Assembly (NCBI GenBank): GCA_023443865.1
Contig: JAEZST010000011.1
Span: 186,001-250,000, forward strand
DNA: 64,000 nucleotides
Direction: 5' to 3'
Source of the DNA: Spirochaetota bacterium
Lineage (GTDB): Bacteria > Spirochaetota > Spirochaetia > Treponematales > Treponemataceae
Both the position numbers and the translations under genes were made by a program. Shown one piece after another: positions 46,813 through 54,956 of this stretch. Each line of letters opens with the position of its first letter. The stretch's first letter is position 1. Below the pieces are notes generated by a model. The model did not search any database, was not told the DNA's origin, and was given only the letters and a program-made list of their open reading frames with translations.

Positions 46813-48830
46813 CGCGCTTCTCCCAGGTAGGGGAGCACGTAGCGCTCGTATACCGACGCGGTTTTCGGCCCTTCATGATCGAAGGCGTCCGTTCCCAAAT
46901 CCACGTGGGGAATGAGGTATATGACCATCTGGTTTCTTTCCGCCGAACTTTGGCGGTGCTTAAAGAGCCACCCGACGAGCGGAATCCGCGATAGGAAGGG
47001 GACCCGCTCCTCGACGAACGACGAATCGTCCTGCCTGAGCCCGCTTAAGACCACGCTTTCGCCCGACCGGGAGCGTACCTGGGTGGTGATGGTCTTTTCC
47101 GAAGTGGGCGGGGGGTTTCCCACGGAGGACGAAACGTCCGCGCCCCGCTTCGAGACCGAGGCGTTCACCGTGGTAGTGATCATCCCGTCCCCCGAAACCC
47201 AGCCGCCGATATTCAGCACCAGGCCCGAGGTAATCTCCCGGGTAACGCCGGTGTACACCGTTTCCTTGGTTTGCGAATCGACGTAGTAGTCCCGGTACCG
47301 GTACGTGTTGGTATTTTGGAATTTGATTTCCTGCCCCGAGAGGCCGTAGAGCGTGGTATCGGCGAATACGTTGGCCTGGTTTTCCGAGATCGCCGTGTCG
47401 AGCCGGGCCGCGAACCGGTAGCCCAGCACGGTAATCACGTCGAAGTTCAGTTTCAGGATATTGCCCAGGCTGCCCGTGACGAGGGTTTGGTCCCCCGGGG
47501 CCAGGCTGCGGGCGTCCACGTTGAAGCCCCACTTCAGGTCTGAGGAATCCTGATATTGCATGATTAAAAGGTCGTACCGGATTCTCGTTCGGGGCCGGTC
47601 GATGAGTTCCAGGTCTTTGAGAAATTCCCCGTAGCGGTCCTGGCTTCCGACGAAAAAGAGGGTACTCCCGTTCCCGGCGTCCACGAGGTTTTCCTTCGTG
47701 ACCGAGGGGGGAACGTTCTGGAGCACGTCGGCGCTCTTGATGTACTTGAGCCTGACCGTGCCCTTGAAGCCGGCGCTGTCCACGGAGCCGAGAAAGTTCC
47801 CGAGCGCCTCTTCCTCCGCCGGCGTTACCCGCGCGAAAAAACCGTTCCCGCCGCTCAGGGGCACCGGCGAGAGGGAAGGAAAGCGCGCGGCGAGGAGTTC
47901 GCGAATCGGCTCGAAGGCGGTAAAGCGCAAGGGAAAGCGAACCCAAACCCTGCCCTCGTTTTTCAGCCGCTCCACGATATCGGAGCGCTGGCCCGGCAAG
48001 ACGTACCACAGGCCGTCGGCGCGGCTCGCCTCGGCTCCGGCCTGATCGAGGAGCAGGCGCAGTGCCTCGCCGAACGGGCGCCCGGAAAAGTCGAGCCGAT
48101 CGATGACGGTATCGGTACGGACGAAGGAGGAATACTCGAGGCCGGCTGCCCCGAAAAGGGCGGAAAGCGCCTCCGCGAGGGAAAACCGCTCGCCGCTCAG
48201 GGAGAAAAGGCCGGCCGCCTCGCGCACGGCAACGGTTCCGGAATCGGGAGAAATCGCGGGGGAAGGCCCGGCCGCCGCCTTTCGTACCTGGACGTACCCC
48301 TCGCCGACGACAACCTCGTACTCGACAAAGGGCTTCATGACGAGGCCGATCGCCGCGGCGGGGCTCACCCCGGAAAGGCGGATCGAGATTTTCGCCGCGG
48401 GAAGGATATCCTTAAGGACGGTAACGCCCGTCGCCTCGGAAAGGTGGTCAAAGATTTGCTGGGCGCCGAGATCGAACGCGTCGACGTCCAAAAGGCCGTC
48501 GGCCCCGCGCGCTATCCTGATTTTGGAGACGGTCCAGCGATCCCCCGACTTGTCGGCGAACAGACGGTTTGCGGAAAGGAAGGCGTCGAAGGCCGCGTCG
48601 AAATCGGAACCGGAATACTGGAGGCTCGCGGAACCCGACACGGTATCGTCGCCCACGATGGGAACCCTTCGGTACACCGAAAGCGCGTAAAGAATGTCCC
48701 GAACGTTTTGGTTTACGAACTCGAAATTAACGGGAGCCGCCGCGACCGCGCGCTGGGCGCAGAGGGGCCAAGGGGAGCGCGCGGCGCACAAAACGAGAAT
48801 CGCGAAAATAAAATGCCGGGTACGAGCCAT
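46809..48830 (-). CDS. gspD: Outer-membrane secretin, GspD/PilQ family
   Basis: A 673-residue protein with a signal peptide (cleavage near CAQRAVAA). An STN/N0-type domain (VNFEFVNQNVRDILYALSVYR) and further N-type modules lead to the secretin domain (residues about 420-650: YRYRDYYVDSQ, TTVNASVSKRGADV, SRSGESVVLSGL, VPFLSRIPLVGWLFKHR, MVIYLIPHV). It forms the outer-membrane channel. No obvious Shine-Dalgarno sequence. It follows the J-domain gene after 96 bases holding a hairpin. Confidence 0.92.
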   Translation of the reverse strand: MARTRHFIFAILVLCAARSPWPLCAQRAVAAAPVNFEFVNQNVRDILYALSVYRRVPIVGDDTVSGSASLQYSGSDFDAAFDAFLSANRLFADKSGDRWTVSKIRIARGADGLLDVDAFDLGAQQIFDHLSEATGVTVLKDILPAAKISIRLSGVSPAAAIGLVMKPFVEYEVVVGEGYVQVRKAAAGPSPAISPDSGTVAVREAAGLFSLSGERFSLAEALSALFGAAGLEYSSFVRTDTVIDRLDFSGRPFGEALRLLLDQAGAEASRADGLWYVLPGQRSDIVERLKNEGRVWVRFPLRFTAFEPIRELLAARFPSLSPVPLSGGNGFFARVTPAEEEALGNFLGSVDSAGFKGTVRLKYIKSADVLQNVPPSVTKENLVDAGNGSTLFFVGSQDRYGEFLKDLELIDRPRTRIRYDLLIMQYQDSSDLKWGFNVDARSLAPGDQTLVTGSLGNILKLNFDVITVLGYRFAARLDTAISENQANVFADTTLYGLSGQEIKFQNTNTYRYRDYYVDSQTKETVYTGVTREITSGLVLNIGGWVSGDGMITTTVNASVSKRGADVSSSVGNPPPTSEKTITTQVRSRSGESVVLSGLRQDDSSFVEERVPFLSRIPLVGWLFKHRQSSAERNQMVIYLIPHVDLGTDAFDHEGPKTASVYERYVLPYLGEAR

Positions 48831-48866
48831 CCGAACCGTCCGTGTGACCTGCCGTCAGTCGTAACC

Positions 48867-48887
48867 CCGGCGCGCGTTCCGCGCCGG
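48867..48887. other. 8-bp hairpin between the J-domain gene and gspD
   Basis: The perfect arms CCGGCGCG and CGCGCCGG enclose a five-base loop. There is no T-run. It could be a processing or attenuation site before gspD. Confidence 0.45.
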
Positions 48888-48926
48888 AGTCCGGCCCCCT
48901 TGTCGCCCGGAACGGCGCGTTTTGGC

Positions 48927-49673
48927 TTATTTTTTACCCCAGCGCCTTCGCTCGTCCGCGGGAAACGCCTCGTACCGCCTTTTATTCTCCCGCATCATTT
49001 CTTCGTATCCTTCCCGCTCCCGGTCGGAATGGCCCCCCCAGCTCGCGAATGACTCGATAATCTTCCTATACCGCTTTACGCGGTCTTCGATGAGCCTCAT
49101 TTTCTCCCGCGAGTCCTCGACCCAGGGCGAATCGGGGTACTCGTTGGCGACGGTGCTGAAATAGAGGTAGGCCTTGGGGAAGAGGCTGACGAGATTCCGG
49201 ACGCGGTCGGCCGTTTCCCGCTGGGCCTCAAGGTCTCCGGGCGTCTTGGCGTCGGTCTCTATGAGCCAGGTGGGGTTCCAGGCCGAAGGGTGTATGCGGG
49301 AGAAGTACTCGCACCCTTTCCGGTAGTAAACCCAGGCCGGGTCGGCGTGGGGCTTGAGGGATCCGCCAGCCGCGCCGATCGCGCCAGCCGGGCCTTTCGC
49401 CCCTTGCGGCCCGTTCGCCCCCGCCGCAGCATCCGAAGCCCCAACGCGAGCCGACCCCGGCCGCGGGGCGAAGGAAGCCATTAATCGCCGGTAAGCGGCG
49501 CATACCCCCGCGAAGAGAAAATGGTTCTTGAGGATCGCCTCCGGCGAACCGCCCTCGCCGGTATCGGGGTGGAGCTGCTTCACGCGGCGGCGGTAGGCCT
49601 TCTTTATCTCGGCGGGATCGGCCGTCTCCTCGATCCCGAGGAGGCGAAAATCGGCGAGGGAGGGCCCGTTCAC
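48927..49673 (-). CDS. J-domain (DnaJ-like) protein with a collagen-like linker
   Basis: A 248-residue soluble protein. The N-terminal J domain has the HPD motif in QLHPDTGEG. A linker with about six Gly-X-Y triplets (GANGPQGAKGPAGAIGA) follows. The C-terminal half is a charged helical region (WVYYRKGCEYFSRIHPS, VANEYPDSPWVEDSREKMRLIEDR) resembling a TPR or docking domain. GTG 49673 with GGGAGG eight bases upstream is chosen, because the longer TTG start at 49784 overlaps the predicted -10. It may be a Hsp70 co-chaperone linked to the secretion operon. Confidence 0.7.
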   Translation of the reverse strand: MNGPSLADFRLLGIEETADPAEIKKAYRRRVKQLHPDTGEGGSPEAILKNHFLFAGVCAAYRRLMASFAPRPGSARVGASDAAAGANGPQGAKGPAGAIGAAGGSLKPHADPAWVYYRKGCEYFSRIHPSAWNPTWLIETDAKTPGDLEAQRETADRVRNLVSLFPKAYLYFSTVANEYPDSPWVEDSREKMRLIEDRVKRYRKIIESFASWGGHSDREREGYEEMMRENKRRYEAFPADERRRWGKK

Positions 49674-49783
49674 GCGGGGAGCCTCCCGTTCGGCGCCGAG
49701 TCCGCGCCGAAAAGCCGCGGTAAGGCGCGCGGCGCGCGCTTTGCCCTGATCGAAAAACCGAGGATACGTTCTTTCATCAGTCA

Positions 49784-49812
49784 ACCCTACCCCCCGTTAC
49801 CCGCGAGGTCAA
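49784..49812 (-). promoter_or_regulatory. Predicted promoter of the J-domain/secretion operon
   Basis: On the minus strand TTGACC (49812-49807), 17 bases, TAGGGT (49789-49784). It gives a leader of about 100 bases before the GTG at 49673 and is the only good promoter seen for the whole 11-kb operon. Confidence 0.55.
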
Positions 49813-49866
49813 GGTTTTTTTCCCATTATCCGAAACGGAGCCCGTTCGCCTAATCGGAATAAGGGC

Positions 49867-49896
49867 TTGTTTTTATGTTTGATATCAAACTATAAT
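49867..49896 (+). promoter_or_regulatory. Predicted promoter of marR
   Basis: TTGTTT (49867-49872), 18 bases, consensus TATAAT (49891-49896). The operator fills the spacer and the ATG follows after six bases. Confidence 0.65.
49877..49890. promoter_or_regulatory. MarR operator, copy 1
   Basis: GTTTGATATCAAAC is a perfect 14-bp palindrome between the -35 and -10 of marR. It is identical to the copy before the downstream hydrolase gene, which points to autoregulation. Confidence 0.8.
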
Positions 49897-49902
49897 CGAT
49901 GC

Positions 49903-50337
49903 ATGGGGAACCAAGACCCTTCCGACAGAATCCTGAGCCTCATGAGCGGCAAGCTTCAGGCTTCCTACGGCTATATCCGGCGCCGCATGGCGGAAAGCGG
50001 CCTCGAGGGCCTGGACGTGAGCCACGGCGATATCCTTTGGCAACTCTACGCCCACGGAGGAAGAACCATGTCCGAGCTCGCGCATTCCATCGGGCGCGAT
50101 AAATCGACGGTTACGGCCCTGGTAAGCAAGATGGAAGCGCGCGGCCTGGTGCGTCGGGAACGCGGGCGCGCAGATTGCCGCGTTGCCGTCGTCGCCCTGA
50201 CCGAACTCGGCGCCTCGTATCGGGAAGCCTTTCTCGGTATTTCCGCCGAGATTCGCGAACGCCTGTGGGCGGGCTTTTCGGAAAGTGACCGGCAAACCCT
50301 CGCGCGGCTTCTTGAGCGCCTGGGAGAGAGCGAATAA
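49903..50337 (+). CDS. MarR-family transcriptional regulator
   Basis: A 144-residue winged-helix repressor: recognition region TMSELAHSIGRDKSTVTALVSKMEARGLV and wing RRERGRADCRVAVVALT. The start is placed at ATG 49903, six bases after TATAAT, with no Shine-Dalgarno sequence. A longer frame from TTG 49867 would run through the promoter. Two identical palindromes flank the gene, one on each promoter of the marR-hydrolase pair, making these its probable targets. The inducer is unknown. Confidence 0.92.
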   Translation: MGNQDPSDRILSLMSGKLQASYGYIRRRMAESGLEGLDVSHGDILWQLYAHGGRTMSELAHSIGRDKSTVTALVSKMEARGLVRRERGRADCRVAVVALTELGASYREAFLGISAEIRERLWAGFSESDRQTLARLLERLGESE

Positions 50338-50367
50338 ATGTTTCGCGCCTTTGTGCCGGGCGTTGTA

Positions 50368-50381
50368 GTTTGATATCAAAC
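50368..50381. promoter_or_regulatory. MarR operator, copy 2
   Basis: A second exact GTTTGATATCAAAC lies in the 62-base gap before the hydrolase gene. It overlaps a possible -10 (TATCAA, 17 bases after TTGTGC at 50351), so binding would shut off hydrolase transcription. Confidence 0.8.
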
Positions 50382-50399
50382 ATTAAAGGGAGCAAGAGA

Positions 50400-51275
50400 A
50401 TGACGTACGATATCGACGGAACGGCGGTTTATTGCGAGACTATCGGGGCGGGCATGCCCCTTATCGCCCTGCACGGCTGGGGCGTGGACCATCGGCTTAT
50501 GTCCGGCTGCCTTGAACCGGCCTTCGCTTCCGAAGGCGCGCGGTTGCCGTACCGGCGCTTTTATCCCGACCTCCCCGGCATGGGGCGCAGCCCGGCCGAC
50601 CCGCGGATAAACGGCTCCGACGCCATGCTAGACTTGGTCGCGTCCTTCGCCGATGCCGTCGCGCCGGACGGCCCCTTCCTGCTCGCCGGTGAATCGTACG
50701 GGGGATACCTCGCGCGGGCGCTCGTCAGGCGCATGCCGGAACGGGTCGCCGGCCTCCTCCTAATAGCCCCGGCGGTAAGCCCGCGGCCGGCGGGCGGCGG
50801 CAGACGGGACAACGTGCCCGAACGGTCGGTCGTCTTCGAGGACAGGGATCTGTTGGCGCGCATGGGAGGCGGAAACAGGAAAGCCTTCGCCGAGATGGGC
50901 GTCAGGCTCACCGAAGACGCCTGGCGACGATACAGTGCCGACGTGCTCCCGGGAATCAAGGCGGCGGACAGGCAATACCTCTCGGACGTACTCGGCAAGA
51001 AATCGGCCCTGGGCGCCGATCCGGACCAGGACGCGCCCCTTTTCGGGAAACCCTCGCTATTCGTCGCGGGCAGGCAGGATTCCGTCGTTGGCTACCGGCC
51101 CCTGTGGTCCCTGCTCGAAACCTATCCCCGGGCGACCTACGCGGTTTTGGACGGCGCGGGCCACAATCTCCAAACCGAGCGCGTTCGGGCCTTCGAGGCC
51201 CTCGTCGCCGATTGGCTCGAGCGGGTCGAGGAAGAAAGGATTACCGAGAAAAGGCTACTCGAGGGCTTGGCTTAA
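50400..51275 (+). CDS. Alpha/beta-hydrolase
   Basis: A 291-residue soluble hydrolase. The oxyanion motif is ALHGWGVDHRLM, the nucleophile Ser is in LAGESYGGYLAR, the acid Asp in VAGRQDSVVGY and the His in GAGHNLQTE. A lid region lies at residues 130-200. The substrate is unknown; esterase, peptidase-like or lactonase activity are all possible. ATG 50400 has GGGAG eight bases upstream. It is controlled together with marR. The end overlaps the convergent membrane gene by four bases. Confidence 0.88.
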   Translation: MTYDIDGTAVYCETIGAGMPLIALHGWGVDHRLMSGCLEPAFASEGARLPYRRFYPDLPGMGRSPADPRINGSDAMLDLVASFADAVAPDGPFLLAGESYGGYLARALVRRMPERVAGLLLIAPAVSPRPAGGGRRDNVPERSVVFEDRDLLARMGGGNRKAFAEMGVRLTEDAWRRYSADVLPGIKAADRQYLSDVLGKKSALGADPDQDAPLFGKPSLFVAGRQDSVVGYRPLWSLLETYPRATYAVLDGAGHNLQTERVRAFEALVADWLERVEEERITEKRLLEGLA

Positions 51276-51541
51276 GCCGGCCGACGGACACGCCTTTTCG
51301 CGGCGAAAAGGAATATGGCGACGAAAAGCAGCGCGGAAATTATCGCCGACAGGACGAAACTCAGGTTGCCCGTGGCTATATGGGGAAAGAACAGGTCCAG
51401 GTCAAGGATATCGAAAAGGTTGAAAAGCCTGAAACTGCCGATGCGGATCGAGTGAACCAGGATAAGCGTCAGGTGAATGATCGCCGCGGAAAGCATGAAT
51501 ATGCCGAGGGCGCGAACGAGCCGCACGGTCGTTTGTCTCAA
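51272..51541 (-). CDS. Small membrane protein of unknown function, 89 residues
   Basis: Two hydrophobic segments (residues 9-30 and 58-80) with a basic C terminus (FAAKRRVRRPA). The start is TTG after GGAGGAGG. No family recognised. It is convergent with the hydrolase gene, and its 3' end overlaps it by four bases. Confidence 0.6.
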   Translation of the reverse strand: MRQTTVRLVRALGIFMLSAAIIHLTLILVHSIRIGSFRLFNLFDILDLDLFFPHIATGNLSFVLSAIISALLFVAIFLFAAKRRVRRPA

Positions 51542-51620
51542 AAAAAGCCTCCTCCGGCGTGTTAACCGGTAATTAGGATGGACACGGTTCGGCGCGAAAA
51601 GGTTTCACGCCGGGCGAGAA

Positions 51621-51998
51621 TCAGCGCTTCGCGATCATCTCGATTTCGATCATCGCGCCGAGGGGCAATTCCTTGACGCCGATGGTAGACCGGGCGGGAT
51701 AGGGCGCGTTGAACTTCGTTTTGTATATGTCGTTCATCGCGGCAAAGTTCCCCATGTCGGCGAGGAACACGGTCACCTTAATCACGTCGTCGGAAGTGAG
51801 CCCGGCGGCGTTCAATACGTTAAAGAGGTTTACGAAAGATTGCTCGGTCTGCGCCTTGATATCGCCCTTGACGAGTTTCCCGGTCACGGAATCCATCGGG
51901 GTTTGGCCCGAAAGATACACGAATCCGTCGATTTCCGCCGCGTGCGAGTAGGGCCCTACGGATACGGCGCCCGGCGCGGTTATGCCTTTTCTTTTCAT
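51621..51998 (-). CDS. ridA: RidA-family reactive intermediate deaminase
   Basis: A 125-residue protein of the YjgF/YER057c/UK114 family, which hydrolyses 2-aminoacrylate and other enamines/imines made by PLP enzymes. Motifs: GPYSHAAEIDGFVYLSGQ, VNLFNVLNAAGLTSDDVIKVTVFLADM, YPARSTIGVKELPLGAMIEIE, including the conserved Arg of PARST. It has a strong Shine-Dalgarno (AGGAGG). It forms a single-gene unit. Confidence 0.95.
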   Translation of the reverse strand: MKRKGITAPGAVSVGPYSHAAEIDGFVYLSGQTPMDSVTGKLVKGDIKAQTEQSFVNLFNVLNAAGLTSDDVIKVTVFLADMGNFAAMNDIYKTKFNAPYPARSTIGVKELPLGAMIEIEMIAKR

Positions 51999-52133
51999 TG
52001 GTTCTCCTCCTGAGAGATATGATTCCGCACGTGACGGGAATGTCCACGCCCCGGCTTTCTCGCGCTTCGAGGGGCTCCGAGGATGCCTTCGCTAAACCCC
52101 GCGCCCCGTTCTGCCTCGTCCTAAATATTTCTT

Positions 52134-52196
52134 CAGTTTCCTGAGCCGGCGTCTCAGTTTCCTGAGCCGGCGTCTCAGTTTCCCGAGCCGTCGTAG
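52134..52196 (-). repeat. Three tandem 21-bp repeats at the 3' end of an ABC permease gene, each with the same stop codon
   Basis: Units of 21 bp: two identical and the third (overlapping the coding end) diverged. In the mRNA sense each unit reads GGCTC(A/G)GGAAACTGAG plus a spacer and contains an in-frame TGA at the same place. Each forms a 5-bp stem with a GAAA tetraloop; the diverged unit keeps pairing through a G-U wobble. Confidence 0.8.
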
Positions 52197-53005
52197 CAGG
52201 TGAGGGAGCGATAAAACACGAATCGGGCGAGGATCACGCACCAGATCGCGACGAGCGGGACCGCCCAGGCGAGGGGCGCCCAGAAGAACTGGCCGGGGGC
52301 GGCCTTGCCGAAGAGCCAGACCGCGGGAACGTAGCTGATGAAGGCGTAGGGAATCACGAAGAAGACGAGGGCCTCGACCGCCCGGCCGAAGATGAACGAC
52401 GGGTACTTCGCGAAGTCGGCGAGTTGGTAAATCATGAGCGGGAAGGCGTTGAAGTAGGCCTTGAGCCAGAAGGCGGAGCAGTTCGCTGCGAAGGAAACGG
52501 CGGTGCGGATGGCGCAGGCCGAAACGACGAAGACCGGGACGAAAAGGATTTTCGCGAGCGTCCATTCCACGTGGACCCGCGCGGTGGAGAGGGCGAGGAG
52601 AACCGCGCCGAGGACGATATTGCCGATCCCGTGGACGCCCATGGTGTAGGTGAGGATCTGCAGGATGGGCGAGACGGGGCGGAGGAGCATGCGGTCCAGG
52701 TCGCCGGTGTTGACGAGAAAGGCCATTTGCCACAGGCCCTCGAAGGCGAAGGAAACCACGCCCTCGGTGATGAATACCATGGCGAGCATCCAGGTGATTT
52801 CCCAGCGGGTCCAGCCCTGAATGGAGGGGATGCGCGAGAAGAGCACCGTGAGGAACATGAAGCCGAGGGCCTGGAGCGCGGCGCCCGAGACGAACATGAT
52901 GAGGGAGTCTACCTTGTATTCGAGCTTGATCTTCGTGTTCTGGGCGAGGAAGCGGAAGAAAAGGCCGACCGCGCGGCCGGGGTTATACGAGTTGAGGGGT
53001 TTCAT
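52175..53005 (-). CDS. ABC exporter permease, ABC2_membrane_6 (DUF990) type, second subunit
   Basis: A 276-residue inner-membrane protein with about six hydrophobic segments, of the class that pairs with NatA-like ATPases (LEYKVDSLIMFVSGAALQALGFMF, FLVNTGDLDRMLLRPVSPILQIL). Its C terminus (CYDGSGN) and stop codon lie in the first unit of a 21-bp tandem repeat. It follows the first permease by three bases. Confidence 0.88.
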   Translation of the reverse strand: MKPLNSYNPGRAVGLFFRFLAQNTKIKLEYKVDSLIMFVSGAALQALGFMFLTVLFSRIPSIQGWTRWEITWMLAMVFITEGVVSFAFEGLWQMAFLVNTGDLDRMLLRPVSPILQILTYTMGVHGIGNIVLGAVLLALSTARVHVEWTLAKILFVPVFVVSACAIRTAVSFAANCSAFWLKAYFNAFPLMIYQLADFAKYPSFIFGRAVEALVFFVIPYAFISYVPAVWLFGKAAPGQFFWAPLAWAVPLVAIWCVILARFVFYRSLTCYDGSGN

Positions 53006-53008
53006 CCA

Positions 53009-53800
53009 TCAGCCTCCCTGCACGGTGACGCGGCGCATGGCGAGGGCCCAGATCGCCCGGCCCAGGAGCCACAGGGCGACCACCCAGGCGAAGCCCACGG
53101 CGAGGGCGCGGGCGAGCTCGATCCCGGCGAGGCGGCCCGTGAAGGCGCTCGCGGGAACCCATACGACGCTTTTAAAGGGGAGCCAGTCCGCGGCGGAGCG
53201 GAGCCACAGGGGAAAGAAGCTCAAGGGGACGAGGGCGCCTGAGAAGAAATCGGTGAGGCCCTTCCTGAGCCAGGAGATGCCCATGAGGGTTTGGGTCCAA
53301 AAGCAGGCGAGGCCGAACACGTATACCAAGAGGAATTTCATGGCGAAGCCGATGAGGACCGCGCAGGAAAAGCCGAGCCACTGGAGGCTTCCCGCGGGCA
53401 ACACGGTGAGGCCGAAGGCGAAGGCGAAGCCCATGCAGGCCACGCTGACGAGCACGCCTTCGCTGAAGCTGTTTCCCAGGGTAATCGCGAGGCTCGCCTT
53501 CTGGTAATCCACGGGGCGCATGAGCTCCACGGCGATGTTCCCGGAGCGGATCGCCCGGGAGATTCGGTACTCGCTCGACCCCGACACGAGGGCGCTCATG
53601 AACAGGGACACCACGAGGTAGCTTTTCATCTCGGCCCAGTCGAAGCCGCCCACGCTCCCGCGGCCTGAGTACACCGCCACCCAAATAAGGAAGATAACGA
53701 GGTAGGTCACGACGTTGCTGACCATGTTGACGACGTAGGCGATGCGGTACGCGAGGGTTTCCTGCACCGCGAGGGCCGCGTGGCGGAAATACTTTCTCAT
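53009..53800 (-). CDS. ABC exporter permease, ABC2_membrane_6 type, first subunit
   Basis: A 263-residue membrane protein, paralogous in layout to its neighbour: six hydrophobic segments, ISRAIRSGNIAVELMRPVDYQKASLA in the cytoplasmic loop and LVYVFGLACFWTQTLMGI. The two permeases probably form a heterodimer with the ATPase encoded just upstream (ATGA overlap). The substrate is unknown. Confidence 0.88.
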   Translation of the reverse strand: MRKYFRHAALAVQETLAYRIAYVVNMVSNVVTYLVIFLIWVAVYSGRGSVGGFDWAEMKSYLVVSLFMSALVSGSSEYRISRAIRSGNIAVELMRPVDYQKASLAITLGNSFSEGVLVSVACMGFAFAFGLTVLPAGSLQWLGFSCAVLIGFAMKFLLVYVFGLACFWTQTLMGISWLRKGLTDFFSGALVPLSFFPLWLRSAADWLPFKSVVWVPASAFTGRLAGIELARALAVGFAWVVALWLLGRAIWALAMRRVTVQGG

Positions 53801-54819
53801 GGCCGGCCCGGTCCCGCGCCGAGATCGAGCTTTCCCTCGTACACGTTCTTGATCACCCGCTCGATCTCGGGCTCGTCGATGCGGAAATCGGTCACGTCGC
53901 CGGACTCGATGGCCAACGTAACCACGTCGCGCGCCGAGAGGGCGAAGCGGTCGAACTCCACCGAGAGGCCGGAATTGTCGGCGGCGATCACGGAAAGGCG
54001 GGGGTTGCCCGAAAGCTTTTCCGCGAGGGCCTGGCCGCCCGAGGAAACGCGGAGGTGCATGGTGCGGGTCTTCACGCAGAGGTCAAGGAGGGTTCCTAAG
54101 GCGCCGTCGTAGATGATCGTGCCCCTGTCGATGATCACGAGGCGCTTGCACACGTCGCGGATATCGTCCAGGTCGTGGGAGGTGAGCATGACGGTGACGC
54201 CCCGGTCGCGGTTTACCTGGGTAAGGAAGGCGCGGATGCGCTCGCGCACGGCGATGTCGAGTCCGATGGTCGGCTCGTCCAGGAAGACCACGGGCGGGTC
54301 GTGCAGGAAGGAGGCCGCGAGGTCCGCGCGCATGCGCTGGCCCAGGGAGAGCTTTCGCGCGGACATGTCCACGAACTCCTTCAAGCCGAGCACCTCGGTA
54401 AGGTAGGCGAGATTGTCGCGGTAGCGCGATTCGGTCATGGCGTAAATGTCGCGGATGAGCGTGAAGGATTCGCGCACGGGTATGTCCCACCAGAGCTGGG
54501 TGCGCTGGCCGAAGACCACGCCGATCCGCTTGGCGTTCTCGATTCGCTCGCGATAGGGGTCGAAACCGTTGACGGAAACCTCGCCGCCGCTCGGCATGAG
54601 AATGCCCGTGAGCATCTTGATCGTGGTGGATTTTCCCGCGCCGTTCGGCCCCACGTACGCCACGAGTTCCCCCGGTTCCACCGAGAGGTTCACGTCGCGC
54701 ACGGCGCGGATTTCCCGGTACTCCGGCTTGAAGAGGTGTTTCACCGCGCCGGTTAACCCCGGCTCCTTTACCGCGCTCGAAAATGATTTCGTAAGGCCCG
54801 TGGCCCGAATGATCGCCAT
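53797..54819 (-). CDS. ABC exporter ATP-binding protein, NatA/DrrA type
   Basis: A 340-residue ATPase: Walker A YVGPNGAGKSTT, Q-loop FGQRTQLWWDIPV, signature LSLGQRMRADLA (LSGGQ variant), Walker B PPVVFLDEPTIGLD and switch His in TSHDLDD. The N terminus (FKPEYREIRAVRDVNL) and the extended C-terminal domain fit the class associated with ABC2_membrane_6 permeases. It heads the three-gene exporter operon. Confidence 0.94.
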   Translation of the reverse strand: MAIIRATGLTKSFSSAVKEPGLTGAVKHLFKPEYREIRAVRDVNLSVEPGELVAYVGPNGAGKSTTIKMLTGILMPSGGEVSVNGFDPYRERIENAKRIGVVFGQRTQLWWDIPVRESFTLIRDIYAMTESRYRDNLAYLTEVLGLKEFVDMSARKLSLGQRMRADLAASFLHDPPVVFLDEPTIGLDIAVRERIRAFLTQVNRDRGVTVMLTSHDLDDIRDVCKRLVIIDRGTIIYDGALGTLLDLCVKTRTMHLRVSSGGQALAEKLSGNPRLSVIAADNSGLSVEFDRFALSARDVVTLAIESGDVTDFRIDEPEIERVIKNVYEGKLDLGAGPGRP

Positions 54820-54826
54820 ACGGAAA

Positions 54827-54855
54827 AGTATGGCGAGCCGCGCGAATCGTGTAAA
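54827..54855 (-). promoter_or_regulatory. Predicted promoter of the ABC exporter operon
   Basis: On the minus strand TTTACA (54855-54850), 17 bases, CATACT (54832-54827), then seven bases to the ATG. No Shine-Dalgarno sequence. Confidence 0.5.
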
Positions 54856-54921
54856 GCGCTTTTTTTTCGGGACCGCGAAGGCGGTTTTCCGGCGCGTTGT
54901 AAGCTTTGTTTCCCGCGCGCG

Positions 54922-54950
54922 TTGCGGGGGCGCCCGCGAAATGGTACCCT
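54922..54950 (+). promoter_or_regulatory. Predicted promoter of the isochorismatase-family gene
   Basis: TTGCGG (54922-54927), 17 bases, TACCCT (54945-54950), then six bases to the ATG at 54957. Confidence 0.5.
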
Positions 54951-54956
54951 TGGGGC

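Noticed and set aside
49674..49784. TTG start for the J-domain gene at 49784
   Set aside because: The TTG overlaps the predicted -10 element; GTG 49673 has a strong Shine-Dalgarno sequence.
52562..52577. Possible parS site around CCACGTGG in the ABC permease gene
   Set aside because: Only the central eight bases match, the outer positions of the consensus palindrome fail, and it lies in a coding region 36 kb from parB.
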